Assembly (NCBI GenBank): GCA_052035645.1
Contig: JBPOHK010000050.1
Location: 15,637-79,636, forward strand
Length of the DNA: 64,000 nucleotides
Reading direction: 5' to 3'
DNA from: RPQJ01 sp052035645
GTDB lineage: Bacteria > Pseudomonadota > Gammaproteobacteria > Steroidobacterales > Steroidobacteraceae
Part shown: positions 50,206 through 61,352 of the stretch, piece by piece
Layout of the letters: each line of letters starts with the position of its first letter
Numbering within the stretch: position 1 is the stretch's first letter
Notes under the pieces: model-generated
Databases searched by the model: none
The model's input: only the letters and a program-made list of their open reading frames with translations
Told to the model about the DNA's origin: nothing
Program-made: the position numbers and the translations under genes

Positions 50206-51410
50206 CCACGCGAATCTCCACGTCCGGCGCCACCTACCAGGCGCTGAACGCCATGCTCGAGGCGCAGGCGCGCCTCGCGAAGACGCAGCTGCAGGTGGCC
50301 TCGGGACTGAAGTTCTCGACCCCTGCCGAGAACCCGCTCGGCGCCATGCGCGTGCAGGACCTCTCGCGCCAGCTGTCGGCCAAGGACCAGTACGTCACCA
50401 CCGTTTCCTTCGCGCGCAGCCGGCTCACGTTCGAGGAAGACACCCTCGCGAGCGTGGGCGAGTCGCTGATGCGCATCCGCGACCTGACGCTGCAGGCGGC
50501 CAACGACACCGTGAACTCCGGCGACCGCAGCGTGATCGCCACCGAGATCGAGCAGGTGCGCGACACGCTGCTCGATCTCGCCAACCGCAAGGACGCCCAG
50601 GGCGAGTACATCTTCGCCGGGCTCGCGGTGCAGACCAAGCCCTTCGTGCGCAGCGGCGGCTCGGTGCAGTACTACGGCGACCAGGGCCAGCGCCTGCAGC
50701 AGGTGAGCGAGACGCAGCGCGTCGCCGACGGCGACTCGGGTTTCGACGTGTTCGGGCGCATCGAGGAGGGCAACGGCACCTTCGTGACGTCCGCCGCGGC
50801 GACCAACGCGGGAACGGGCACCCTGTCGGTCGGCAGCGTGACCGACCGCTCGGCCTGGCCCGGCGGCGACTACACCGTGGAGTTCACGTCGGCCAATGCC
50901 TGGCAGGTGCTGGACTCCGCCACGCCGGTGCCGAACGTCGTCGCCTCCGGCGCCTACACGAGCGGCTCGGCCATCGACTTCCTGGGCGTGAGCGTCACCG
51001 TCAGCGGGGCGCCCGCGGCCGGCGACCGCTTCGTGGTGCGCGCGGCCGGCTCGACCGACCTGTTCGGGTCGCTGGACCGGCTGATCGCCGCGGTGCGCTC
51101 CCCGACCACGACCGAGCCCGAGGCCGCGCGGATGCGCACGGCGCTCGACGCCTCGCTGCAGCAGCTTGACCGTTCGCTCGAGCACGTCCTCGACGTGCGG
51201 GCCGGCGTCGGCGTGCGGCTCAACACGCTCGACAGCACGGAGTCGACGCTCGAGGACAACGGGATAAACCTCGAGACCATGCTGTCGGACGTGCGCGACC
51301 TCGACTACGCCGAGGCCGTGTCGCGCCTGAACCTGCAGTACGCCGGCCTGCAGGCGGCCCAGAAGGCCATGGCCCAGGTCGGCGACCTGTCTCTATTTAA
51401 CTATCTCTGA
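50202..51410 (+). CDS. flgL: FlgL, hook-filament junction protein 2
   Basis: Protein of 402 residues, flagellin-like ends: N-terminal MTTRISTSGATYQALNAMLE, QARLAKTQLQVASGLKFSTP; C-terminal YAEAVSRLNLQYAGLQAAQK and LSLFNYL. ATGA overlap with flgK. Last gene of the flgB operon; followed by the fliC promoter region. Confidence 0.96.
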   Translation: MTTRISTSGATYQALNAMLEAQARLAKTQLQVASGLKFSTPAENPLGAMRVQDLSRQLSAKDQYVTTVSFARSRLTFEEDTLASVGESLMRIRDLTLQAANDTVNSGDRSVIATEIEQVRDTLLDLANRKDAQGEYIFAGLAVQTKPFVRSGGSVQYYGDQGQRLQQVSETQRVADGDSGFDVFGRIEEGNGTFVTSAAATNAGTGTLSVGSVTDRSAWPGGDYTVEFTSANAWQVLDSATPVPNVVASGAYTSGSAIDFLGVSVTVSGAPAAGDRFVVRAAGSTDLFGSLDRLIAAVRSPTTTEPEAARMRTALDASLQQLDRSLEHVLDVRAGVGVRLNTLDSTESTLEDNGINLETMLSDVRDLDYAEAVSRLNLQYAGLQAAQKAMAQVGDLSLFNYL

Positions 51411-51513
51411 CGCCGCGTCCTCCCCGGGGCGGGCCGTTCGCGCGCCTGCGAGCGGCTCGCACGATTTTCGAGACCCGGAGCACAGATACCTCCAAAGCGG
51501 ATGGAACCGCCGC

Positions 51514-51540
51514 TCAAGGTTGCCCCCGGCAACCCGATAC
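51514..51540 (+). promoter_or_regulatory. Sigma28 promoter of fliC
   Basis: TCAAGGTT-N11-CCCGATAC, 6 of 8 matches in each half to TAAAGTTT-N11-GCCGATAA with exact spacing. Predicted leader of about 85 bases before the fliC ATG. Confidence 0.7.
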
Positions 51541-51634
51541 AGGACCCCGAGAGCAGCGATCACACCGATCGGCAGCTCGCGCAAAGGAGGCTCCCGGCGC
51601 CGCCTGGGGCTCAACAAACTGAGGAGTGATTGTC

Positions 51635-52774
51635 ATGCCCCAAGTCATCAACACGAACGTCCTGTCGCTGAATGCACAGCGCAACCTGAACACGTCCGGC
51701 TCGCAGCTGTCGACGTCCCTGCAGCGCCTGTCGTCCGGCCTTCGCATCAACAGCGCGAAGGACGACGCGGCCGGCCTCGCGATTTCCGAGCGGTTCACCG
51801 CCCAGATCCGCGGCCTGAACCAGGCTGCCCGCAACGCGAACGACGGCATCTCGCTCGCGCAGACGGCCGAAGGCGCCCTCGCCGAAGTCGGCAACAACCT
51901 CCAGCGCATCCGCGAGCTGGCCGTGCAGTCGCGCAACGCGACGAACAGCAGCACCGACCGCGCCGCGCTGCAGGTCGAAGCCCTCGCCCTCAAGACCGAG
52001 ATCGACCGCGTCGCCACGACCACGTCGTTCAACGGCACCAAGCTGATCGACGGCTCGTTCAGCAACCAGGTGTTCCAGGTCGGCGCGAACGTCGGCGAGA
52101 CGATGACGGTCAGCGGCATCGTGAACGCGCAGAGCTCCGCGCTCGGCTCGTCCTCGATCGCCCAGGTGACCGGCGCCGCCGCCTCCGCGTTCACGGCCAT
52201 CACGGCCGGCGACTTCACGATCAACACCGTGAGCGTCGGTGCGATCGCCGCGGACACGAACGCCGCCAACCGCGCCTCGAGCGTCATGGCCGCCGTCAAC
52301 TCGTACGCCTCGCAGACGGGCGTGTACGCGACGATCCTGGCCTCGGCGCCGACGCAGGTCGTGCTGTCGAGCTCGAGCGCGATCACCGTCGGCCTGGCGA
52401 ACACCGCCACGACCGCGACCACGGGCCTGACCGCCGCCACGACGGCCACCTCGACCCAGACCGGCTTCGCCGCCCTCGACATCAGCACGACCGCTGGTGC
52501 GGACGCCGCGATCACCGCGATGGACGCGGCCCTCTCCGCCGTGAACACCGGCCGCGCCCAGCTCGGCGCCCTGCAGAACCGCTTCTCGTCGGTGGTCAAC
52601 ACCCTGTCGACCACGTCCGAGAACCTGTCGGCCTCCCGCTCGCGCATCCAGGACGCGGACTTCGCGGCTGAAACCGCGAACCTGACCCGCGCCCAGATCC
52701 TGCAGCAGGCCGGCACGGCGATCCTGGCCCAGGCCAACGCCGTTCCGCAGAACGTGCTGTCGCTGCTCCGCTGA
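51635..52774 (+). CDS. fliC: Flagellin
   Basis: Filament subunit of 379 residues. N-terminal D0/D1: NTNVLSLNAQRNLNTSGSQL, LSSGLRINSAKDDAAGLAIS and the LQRIRELAVQS segment that matches the TLR5-recognised site. C-terminal D1/D0: NRFSSVVNTLSTTSENLSAS, SRIQDADFAAETANLTRAQI and ending QNVLSLLR. Short Ala/Thr-rich variable domain. ATG at 51635 chosen: GAGGAG lies 9 bases upstream. Only one flagellin gene is seen. Confidence 0.97.
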   Translation: MPQVINTNVLSLNAQRNLNTSGSQLSTSLQRLSSGLRINSAKDDAAGLAISERFTAQIRGLNQAARNANDGISLAQTAEGALAEVGNNLQRIRELAVQSRNATNSSTDRAALQVEALALKTEIDRVATTTSFNGTKLIDGSFSNQVFQVGANVGETMTVSGIVNAQSSALGSSSIAQVTGAAASAFTAITAGDFTINTVSVGAIAADTNAANRASSVMAAVNSYASQTGVYATILASAPTQVVLSSSSAITVGLANTATTATTGLTAATTATSTQTGFAALDISTTAGADAAITAMDAALSAVNTGRAQLGALQNRFSSVVNTLSTTSENLSASRSRIQDADFAAETANLTRAQILQQAGTAILAQANAVPQNVLSLLR

Positions 52775-52818
52775 TCGGGTAGCAGCCCCGGACCGCCCTC
52801 GGGTCCGGGTCCGTAGAA

Positions 52819-52860
52819 GCGGCGGGTGACGGCTGGAAAGCTGTCATCCGCCGCCGTTTT
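52819..52860 (+). terminator. Terminator after fliC
   Basis: Stem GCGGCGGGTGAC (52819-52830) with GTCATCCGCCGC (52843-52854), 12 bp with one G-U, followed by CGTTTT. A second GC hairpin without a T run, CCCGGACC with GGTCCGGG, precedes it at 52787-52809. It separates the abundant fliC message from flaG. Confidence 0.8.
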
Positions 52861-52885
52861 CGAGCGGCGGGGCGAGGAGACGATT

Positions 52886-53278
52886 ATGAGCATACAGGCG
52901 GTGACGACCGTGGAGGCGACCGGCGCGAAGCCGGAGTCTCTCCGTCAGCTCGCGGCGCAGGCCGGGGCGGCGGACGGCGGCAAGACCGCGCCGGCGACCG
53001 GCCAGCCCTTGCCGCAGCGTGTTTCCGTGCCCGAACCCCACCCCATGGCCGTGCCCGTGCAGGACGTGCACAAGTCGGCGGCGCAGATCGACGACTTCCT
53101 CAAGCGCAGCGGCCACCAGCTGAGCATCGTGGTCGACCAGGCCCTCGGCCGGTTCGTCGTGCAGGTGCGCGACCCGTCCACCGGCGACCTGATCCGCCAG
53201 ATCCCGAGCGACGAGGTGCTGCGCATCGCGCGCAGCCTCGAGACCGCCGGGGCGGCGCTGATCGACGAGCTGTCCTGA
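52886..53278 (+). CDS. flaG: FlaG-family protein
   Basis: Protein of 130 residues. C-terminal FlaG domain: LSIVVDQALGRFVVQVRDPS, TGDLIRQIPSDEVLRIARSL. N-terminal half is low complexity. Affects filament length in studied bacteria. ATG at 52886 follows GAGGAGA. Located between fliC and fliD as in Pseudomonas and Vibrio. Confidence 0.92.
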   Translation: MSIQAVTTVEATGAKPESLRQLAAQAGAADGGKTAPATGQPLPQRVSVPEPHPMAVPVQDVHKSAAQIDDFLKRSGHQLSIVVDQALGRFVVQVRDPSTGDLIRQIPSDEVLRIARSLETAGAALIDELS

Positions 53279-53284
53279 TGGGGC

Positions 53285-53299
53285 TGGCCCGCGACTTGC
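53285..53299 (+). promoter_or_regulatory. Sigma54 promoter of fliD
   Basis: TGGCCC-N5-TTGC, one mismatch from the -24/-12 consensus, exact spacing; predicted start near 53311, 42 bases before the fliD ATG. Confidence 0.72.
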
Positions 53300-53352
53300 A
53301 TTCCTGTGGGCAGGGCCGCCGGTTTTCCGCCGTGCGCGGCCGGGAGTGAATC

Positions 53353-54720
53353 ATGGCTGGTATCCAGGCATCGGGCGTCGGTTCCGGACTCGACATCAAC
53401 ACGCTGGTTTCGCAGCTCGTGGCCGCCGAGCGCGCGCCGCTCGATGCGCGCGTCACCCGCCAGCGCAGCGCGGTCAACGTCGAGATCTCGGGCCTCGGCT
53501 CGCTCCGCAGCAGCATGTCGACCCTGCGCGACGCGCTGGCCGGCATCAAGGACATCGCGTCCTTCGCCGTGCGCACCGCGACGTCCTCCGACAAGACCAT
53601 CTTCACGGCCACCGCCGACGACTCGGTGGGGCCGGGCAGCTACGAGATCGAGGTCGGCAACCTCGCCACGGCGCAGAAGCTCGCGTCGGGGCCGTTCGTG
53701 GCCGGCCGCGACGCGGTCGTGGGCACCGGCACGCTCACCATCGCCTACGGCGAGGACAGCTTCGAGGTCGAGATCGACTCGACCCACAATACGCTGGCCG
53801 GCATCCGCGACGCCATCAACTCCGCCGAAGGCAACGAAGGCGTCACGGCCAGCATCATCAACGGCACCGACGGCAGCCGCCTCGTGCTGACGGCCCGCAA
53901 GACCGGGGCCGACAACGCCGTCACGATCACCCAGGCCGGCGGCGACGGCGGCCTCGCGGCGCTGGTCTACGACGCGGGCAACCCCGGCGCCAATACCCTG
54001 ACGCAGACCACGGCCGCGGCCGACGCCACGATCTACGTCAACGGCTACGAGTACCGGAGCGCCTCGAACGAGGTGACCGGTGCGGTGGACGGCCTGACCA
54101 TCAGCCTGCTGAAGGCCGACCCGGGCACGACCTACACGCTCGACGTGGGCAACGACCTCACGGCGGTCACCACCCGCATCAAGAAGTTCGTCACGGACTA
54201 CAACTCGCTGGCGAAGAACGTCGCCGGGCTGCAGGCCTACAACGCAACCACCGGCACGGCCGGCCCGCTGATCGGCAACGCCTACGTGCGCGGCCTGCAG
54301 CAGAACGTGCGCATGGGCATCTCGGACCCCGTGAGCGGGGTGATCGGCAGCTACGACACCCTGGCCTCGCTCGGCATCAAGACCGACGCGACCGGCCAGC
54401 TCGTGGTGGACGACGCCAAGCTGTCGGCGGCGCTCAAGGCCAATTTCGAGGACGTGGCCCGCCTGTTCGGCTCGGACGACGGCATCGCCGCGCGCCTGCA
54501 CACGCTGCTCGACACCGAGCTCAAGAGCACCGCCCAGCTGTCCGAGCGCACCGCCACGCTCAACAAGAAGCTGACCGCGCTCACCCGCGAGACCAGCGAC
54601 ATCGACCGGCGGATGTCGATCATCGAGACGCGCTACCGGGCCCAGTTCACGGCGCTGGACACGTTGCTGACCCAGATGCAGACGACCAGCTCCTTCCTGT
54701 CGCAGCAGCTCGGCGGCTGA
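53353..54720 (+). CDS. fliD: FliD, filament cap protein
   Basis: Cap protein of 455 residues: N-terminal SGVGSGLDINTLVSQLVAAE RAP (first 20 quoted then RAP), mid-domain VNGYEYRSASNEVTGAVDGL, and C-terminal coiled-coil end with YRAQFTALDTLLTQMQTTSS. All three FliD landmarks are present at normal length. Confidence 0.96.
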   Translation: MAGIQASGVGSGLDINTLVSQLVAAERAPLDARVTRQRSAVNVEISGLGSLRSSMSTLRDALAGIKDIASFAVRTATSSDKTIFTATADDSVGPGSYEIEVGNLATAQKLASGPFVAGRDAVVGTGTLTIAYGEDSFEVEIDSTHNTLAGIRDAINSAEGNEGVTASIINGTDGSRLVLTARKTGADNAVTITQAGGDGGLAALVYDAGNPGANTLTQTTAAADATIYVNGYEYRSASNEVTGAVDGLTISLLKADPGTTYTLDVGNDLTAVTTRIKKFVTDYNSLAKNVAGLQAYNATTGTAGPLIGNAYVRGLQQNVRMGISDPVSGVIGSYDTLASLGIKTDATGQLVVDDAKLSAALKANFEDVARLFGSDDGIAARLHTLLDTELKSTAQLSERTATLNKKLTALTRETSDIDRRMSIIETRYRAQFTALDTLLTQMQTTSSFLSQQLGG

Positions 54721-54808
54721 GCGCCCGGCGCCGCAGCTCAAGATGACCGCCGCCGCGCCGTTACACCTCACGAGGCGGCGCACGTCGCGCCGCGCAGCGA
54801 GGCGCATC

Positions 54809-55219
54809 ATGGAAACGGCGGTCCGATACGGCGGCGCAGCGGCCTACAAGAGCGTCGCGGCCTGGGGCAGCGTCGCCCACGACGACCCTCAGCGCCTGAT
54901 CCTCATGCTGTACGACGGGGCCCTCGAGCGCATCGCGGCCGCGCGCGGCTGCCTGCGCAACGGCCAGCTCGCCGAGAAGGCCCAGCTGCTGACGCGCGTC
55001 ATCGCCATCGTGGGCGAGCTGCGCGGCTCGCTCGACCTGGTGCGGGGCGGGGCGGTGGCCGCCAACCTCGACGACCTCTACGACTACGTCACGCGCCGGC
55101 TCATCGCCGGCAACGCCGCCAACGACGCCGAGGCCCTCGACGAAGTGGCGGGGCTGCTGCGCGAGCTGCGGGACGCGTGGAACGCCATGGCCTACCGGCG
55201 TGCGGTCGCGCCCGCCTGA
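54809..55219 (+). CDS. fliS: FliS, flagellin export chaperone
   Basis: Protein of 136 residues: AAAYKSVAAWGSVAHDDPQR LILMLYDGALERI (in two blocks), the FliS core, followed by the helical LRGSLDLVRGGAVAANLDDL and YDYVTRRLIAGNAAND. ATG at 54809 gives METAVRYGG. Binds the FliC C-terminus in the cytosol. About 88 bases after fliD. Confidence 0.94.
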   Translation: METAVRYGGAAAYKSVAAWGSVAHDDPQRLILMLYDGALERIAAARGCLRNGQLAEKAQLLTRVIAIVGELRGSLDLVRGGAVAANLDDLYDYVTRRLIAGNAANDAEALDEVAGLLRELRDAWNAMAYRRAVAPA

Positions 55220-55230
55220 CGACGACCGAC

Positions 55231-55797
55231 ATGTCCGACGACGGCGACACCACCCTGGTCTTCGAGGAGATCGCGTACGACGACCTCCTGCCGGTGGTCT
55301 GGACTCCGTCCGCCGAGCCCATGGACGACCTGGCGGCCCGCCGCTACGACGACGGCAACCACCGCCTGCTGCTCGCCTGCGCGGCGCTCGACGAGCAGCC
55401 CGTGCTGCCGCGGGACAAGCCGGACGACGGCTCGCCGGTGATGACCGAGCTCGCGCGGCTCGACTCCAAGCTGACGCTGGTGCTCGACCTGCTGGTCCAC
55501 CTCGCCAGCCGCGACCAGCAGCGCCCGGGCGCGGTGCGGGTGCGGTTCAATTCCATCGGCGCGGCCATCGACGCGGACCGCTTCCCGTTCCAGGTCGGCG
55601 GCTGCGGCAGGCTTGACATATTCCTGCGCAACGCGCTCCCGCAGCCGCTCGCGCTGCCGGCGCGCGTCGTGGCCGTCGAAAAAGGCAAGGCGAAGCTTCG
55701 GTTTTTGCCGCTCGCGGAGCCTGTCGGTGACCTGATCGACAAATTTGCGTTCCGGAACCACCGGAGACAGGTCGCAGTTTCGCGACGTGTGCGTTGA
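55231..55797 (+). CDS. PilZ-like protein in the fliT position
   Basis: Protein of 188 residues. The second half (about 100-165) looks like the beta-barrel of PilZ: VRVRFNSIGAAIDADRF, then FLRNALPQPLALPARVVAVE with GKAKLRFLPL. The N-terminal RxxxR and the (D/N)xSxxG motif needed for c-di-GMP binding are degenerate: NSIG stands in place of DxSxxG, and Arg residues appear only at the C-terminus (NHRRQVAVSRRVR). The gene lies 11 bases after fliS, where Pseudomonas has fliT. Role unknown; a link between c-di-GMP and flagellin export or gene control is possible. Confidence 0.7.
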   Translation: MSDDGDTTLVFEEIAYDDLLPVVWTPSAEPMDDLAARRYDDGNHRLLLACAALDEQPVLPRDKPDDGSPVMTELARLDSKLTLVLDLLVHLASRDQQRPGAVRVRFNSIGAAIDADRFPFQVGGCGRLDIFLRNALPQPLALPARVVAVEKGKAKLRFLPLAEPVGDLIDKFAFRNHRRQVAVSRRVR

Positions 55798-55908
55798 CAC
55801 TCATCCGGGGGAGATCCATCCAAAAAGGAGTTTTCACGTCTCCACCCGCTTTGAATCTTTGGAAAGATGATCCGCGGGATACAACGAAAAGACGAGCGGA
55901 GCGAGAGG

Positions 55909-57117
<1,209 letters not shown>

Positions 57118-57171
57118 CGCCGAGACGGCCGCCGAGGCCCGTAACGGGCCCCTGAACCCCCCAGCGGCGGC

Positions 57172-57186
57172 CGGCACGGAACTTGC
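57172..57186 (+). promoter_or_regulatory. Sigma54 promoter of the fleR-like gene
   Basis: CGGCAC-N5-TTGC, one mismatch from the -24/-12 consensus with exact spacing. Predicted start near 57198, 34 bases before the ATG. It would drive fleR-fliEFGHIJK. Confidence 0.82.
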
Positions 57187-57188
57187 AC

Positions 57189-57213
57189 CCAAAGCGTTAG
57201 CGCCACGCTTTGG
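57189..57213. repeat. Inverted repeat over the fleR start site
   Basis: CCAAAGCG-N9-CGCTTTGG, perfect 8-bp arms, spanning about -9 to +16 of the predicted sigma54 transcript. Similar placement to the repeats at the flgA and flgB sigma54 promoters, with different sequence. Confidence 0.5.
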
Positions 57214-57231
57214 ACGCCAGGAACCGATGCC

Positions 57232-58262
<1,031 letters not shown>

Positions 58263-58266
<4 letters not shown>

Positions 58267-58595
58267 GCAGTCTCGCCATCGACCAGGTGCTCTCGCAGAT
58301 CCGCGCGCTGCACGCCGCCCAGCCGGGCGGCCTCGCGCGTCCGGCGGCGTCCGCCCAGTCGCCGGTCGCCGGGCCTTCGTTCGCCGACGTGCTGAAGCGC
58401 GGCGTCGACCAGGTCAACCAGATGCAGCAGAAGGCGGACGGAATGGTGACCGCCTTCGAGCGCGGCACGCCCGGCGTCGACCTCGGCCAGGTAATGGTCG
58501 AGGTGCAGAAGGCCAACGTGGCCTTCCGCGCCACCACCGAGGTGCGCAACAAGTTCGTCGCCGCCTACCAGGAAATCATGAACATGCCGATCTGA
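58263..58595 (+). CDS. fliE: FliE, MS ring-rod junction protein
   Basis: Protein of 110 residues: SFADVLKRGVDQVNQMQQKA and LGQVMVEVQKANVAFRATTE VRNK (in two blocks), ending NMPI; the FliE signature throughout. ATGA overlap with the fleR-like gene. Confidence 0.96.
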
Positions 58596-58633
58596 CGGCA
58601 GGTTCACCACGCTGAACGGACGAAGCAACCGCC

Positions 58634-60346
58634 ATGGCCACCACCGCCGCCGCCGCACTTCCCGCCCCGACGCAGCTCGCGCGCCTCGGCGCCGGGCTGC
58701 GTCCCCTGCTCGTGCTCCTCGGCGTCGCCGCCGCCGTCGCGGCCGGCGTCACCGTGGCGCTGTGGTCGCAGGGCCCGAACTGGGGCCTGCTGTACGCCAG
58801 CCTCGCGCCGTCGGACGCGGTCGCGGTCGCGCAGGCACTCGAGGCGGTCGACATCAAGCACAAGGTCGACGCCACGACCGGCGCGGTCATGGTGCCGCAG
58901 GAGCGCATCAACGACGCGCGCCTGAAGCTCGCCGCCCAGGGCCTGCCGGCCGGCAGCGACGCCGGCTTCGAGCTGATCCGCAAGGATCCCGGCTTCGGCA
59001 TCAGCCAGTTCATGGAGAACGCCCGCTACCAGCACGCGCTCGAGGTCGAGCTCGTGCGCACGATCACCAGCCTGCAGGCCGTCGAGGCCGCGCGGGTGCA
59101 CCTCGCCTCGCCGGCGCCCTCGGCGTTCGTGCGCGACCGCCGGCCGGGCAGCGCGTCGGTGTTCGTCAAGCTGAAACCGGGCCGCCAGCTCGAGCAGGGG
59201 CAGGTGAGCGCGATCGTGCACCTGGTCGCCTCCAGCATCCCCGGTCTCGAGGCCGACGGCGTGACCGTGGTCGACCAGCAGGGCCGCCTGCTGTCCGCGC
59301 CGAAGTCGGCCGAGACGCGCGCCGCCGACGAGCGCGCCGAGACAGCGCGCCGCATCGAGACCACCTACATCGACCGCATCGAGGAGCTGCTGGCGCCGAT
59401 GATCGGCGCGGGCCGCGTGCGCGCGCAGGTCACCGCCGAGCTCGACGCGAGCGCGGTGGAGACGACGCGCGAGAGCTACGCGCCGGACAGCCAGGTCGTG
59501 CGCAGCGAGCAGCTCGCCGAGCAGACCAGTCGCAACGGCGCGCTGAACGGCGGCGTGCCGGGGGCGCTGACCAACCAGCCGCCGCCCGCGGGCGTCGCGC
59601 TGCCCCCGAATGCCGCGCCGCCGGCCGCGTCGGCCGCCCCGGCGGCCCAGGGTGCGAACGGTGCGGCGGCGCAGGTGGCGGCCGCGCCGGCCGAGCCCGA
59701 CAACGTCTCCAAGCAGAGCACGCGCAATTTCGAGATCGACCGGACGCTCTCCTACACCAACCAGCCCGCCGGGCGCCTGCGCCGGCTCACGGTCGCGGTG
59801 CTGGTGGACAACCTGCGCGTCGCCGGCAAGGACGGCAAGGTCGCGGCCCGGCCGCTGAGCGCGAAGCAGATCGCCGACATCACGGCCCTGGTCAAGGACG
59901 CGGTCGGCTACGACGCGTCGCGCGGCGACAGCGTCAACGTGGTCAATGCCTCGTTCGTGGACGAGTCGACCGGGCTCGACCCGGAGCCGGTGCCGATCTG
60001 GCAGCAGCCGATCGTGCTCACCGTCGCGCGGCTGGTGCTCGGCGCCGCCATCGCCATCGTGCTGCTGCTCACGGTCGTGCGGCCGCTGGTCAGCAGCCTG
60101 ATCTCGCCGAAGGGCGCCGGCCGCGCCCCGCAGATCCCGGGCGGCGCGATGCCGAACCCCGGCGACCAGCTGCACGGACCGGCCGCGCGGGAGTCGCTGC
60201 CGGAGCCGCGGCACGCCGAGCATGCCGCGCCGGCCGCGCCGCGCATGTCCTACGAGAAGCAGGTCGAGGTCGCGCAGCAGCTCGTGTCGCAGGACCCGAA
60301 GCGCGTGGCGCAGGTCGTGATGAACTGGGTGAACACCGATGAGTGA
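58634..60346 (+). CDS. fliF: FliF, MS ring protein
   Basis: Ring protein of 570 residues with two membrane helices (about 20-42 and 458-480). Ring-building motifs MVPQERINDARLKLAAQGLP, GFELIRKDPGFGISQFMENA and ARVHLASPAPSAFVRD; the C-terminal cytosolic tail ends VAQVVMNWVNTDE, the FliG-binding part. Overlaps fliG by 8 bases. Confidence 0.97.
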   Translation: MATTAAAALPAPTQLARLGAGLRPLLVLLGVAAAVAAGVTVALWSQGPNWGLLYASLAPSDAVAVAQALEAVDIKHKVDATTGAVMVPQERINDARLKLAAQGLPAGSDAGFELIRKDPGFGISQFMENARYQHALEVELVRTITSLQAVEAARVHLASPAPSAFVRDRRPGSASVFVKLKPGRQLEQGQVSAIVHLVASSIPGLEADGVTVVDQQGRLLSAPKSAETRAADERAETARRIETTYIDRIEELLAPMIGAGRVRAQVTAELDASAVETTRESYAPDSQVVRSEQLAEQTSRNGALNGGVPGALTNQPPPAGVALPPNAAPPAASAAPAAQGANGAAAQVAAAPAEPDNVSKQSTRNFEIDRTLSYTNQPAGRLRRLTVAVLVDNLRVAGKDGKVAARPLSAKQIADITALVKDAVGYDASRGDSVNVVNASFVDESTGLDPEPVPIWQQPIVLTVARLVLGAAIAIVLLLTVVRPLVSSLISPKGAGRAPQIPGGAMPNPGDQLHGPAARESLPEPRHAEHAAPAAPRMSYEKQVEVAQQLVSQDPKRVAQVVMNWVNTDE

Positions 60347-61352
60347 CCAGTTGCCGGGCAGCAACCGGTCGCGGACCGAGCAGGCCGCGATCTTCCTGAT
60401 GACGCTCGGCGAGCGCAACGCGGCCGAGATCCTCAAGCACATGGGCGCCAAGGACGTGCAGCGCGTCGGCACGGCCATGGCCCAGCTGACCAACGTGTCG
60501 CGCATGGAAGTGGAGACGGTGCTCGATCACTTCACGCGCACGGTCGACAACCAGACCTCGCTCGGCGTCGGCTCCGACGAGTACGTGCGCAAGGTGCTGA
60601 TCGACGCGCTCGGCGCGGACAAGGCCGGCGGCCTGATCGACCGCATCCAGCTCGGCCGCAACAGCAAGGGCCTCGAGGCGCTCAAGTGGATGGAGCCGCG
60701 CGCGATCGTCGAGGCGATCCGCCAGGAGCACCCGCAGATCATCGCGATCGTGCTCGCGTACATCGACCCGGACCAGGCCGCCGAGGCGCTGGCACACCTG
60801 CCGGACTGGCTGCGCGCCGACGTCGTCATGCGCATCGCGACGCTGGACGGCGTGCAGCCGTCGGCGCTCAGCGAGCTCAACGACATCATGGAGAAGCGCT
60901 TCGCGGGCAACGCCGTCGGGCAGTCGTCCAACCTGGGCGGCCCGAAGGTCGCCGCCGAGATCCTCAACTTCATGGACGGCACCAACGAATCGGCGGTGCT
61001 CGCCCACATGCACAAGGTCGACGAGCAGCTCGGCGCGCTGATCGAGGACCTGATGTTCACCTTCGAGAACCTGATCGAGCTGGACGACCGCGGCATGCAG
61101 GCGCTGCTGCGCCAGGTGCCGAGCGAGCGGCTGCTGATCGCCCTGAAGGCGACCGACGAGGGGCTCAAGGCGAAGATCTTCAAGAACATGTCGCAGCGCG
61201 CGGCCGAGATGATGATGGACGACCTCGACGCCAAGGGGCCGGTGCGCCTCGCCGAGGTCGAGACCGCGCAGAAGGAGATCCTCGCGATCGCCCGCAAGAT
61301 GGCGGACGAGGGCGCGCTCGCGCTCGGCGGCCGAGGCGACGAATATGTCTGA
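60339..61352 (+). CDS. fliG: FliG, rotor and switch protein
   Basis: Switch protein of 337 residues: RTEQAAIFLMTLGERNAAEI, EHPQIIAIVLAYIDPDQAAE, FMDGTNESAVLAHMHKVDEQ and the torque domain FTFENLIELDDRGMQALLRQ with conserved charged residues. Overlaps fliF and fliH by 8 bases each. Confidence 0.97.
   Translation: MSDQLPGSNRSRTEQAAIFLMTLGERNAAEILKHMGAKDVQRVGTAMAQLTNVSRMEVETVLDHFTRTVDNQTSLGVGSDEYVRKVLIDALGADKAGGLIDRIQLGRNSKGLEALKWMEPRAIVEAIRQEHPQIIAIVLAYIDPDQAAEALAHLPDWLRADVVMRIATLDGVQPSALSELNDIMEKRFAGNAVGQSSNLGGPKVAAEILNFMDGTNESAVLAHMHKVDEQLGALIEDLMFTFENLIELDDRGMQALLRQVPSERLLIALKATDEGLKAKIFKNMSQRAAEMMMDDLDAKGPVRLAEVETAQKEILAIARKMADEGALALGGRGDEYV

Noticed and set aside
52787..52809. GC hairpin directly after fliC as the terminator
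   Set aside because: A strong stem, but no T run follows. The next hairpin at 52819-52860 has one and is the better terminator.
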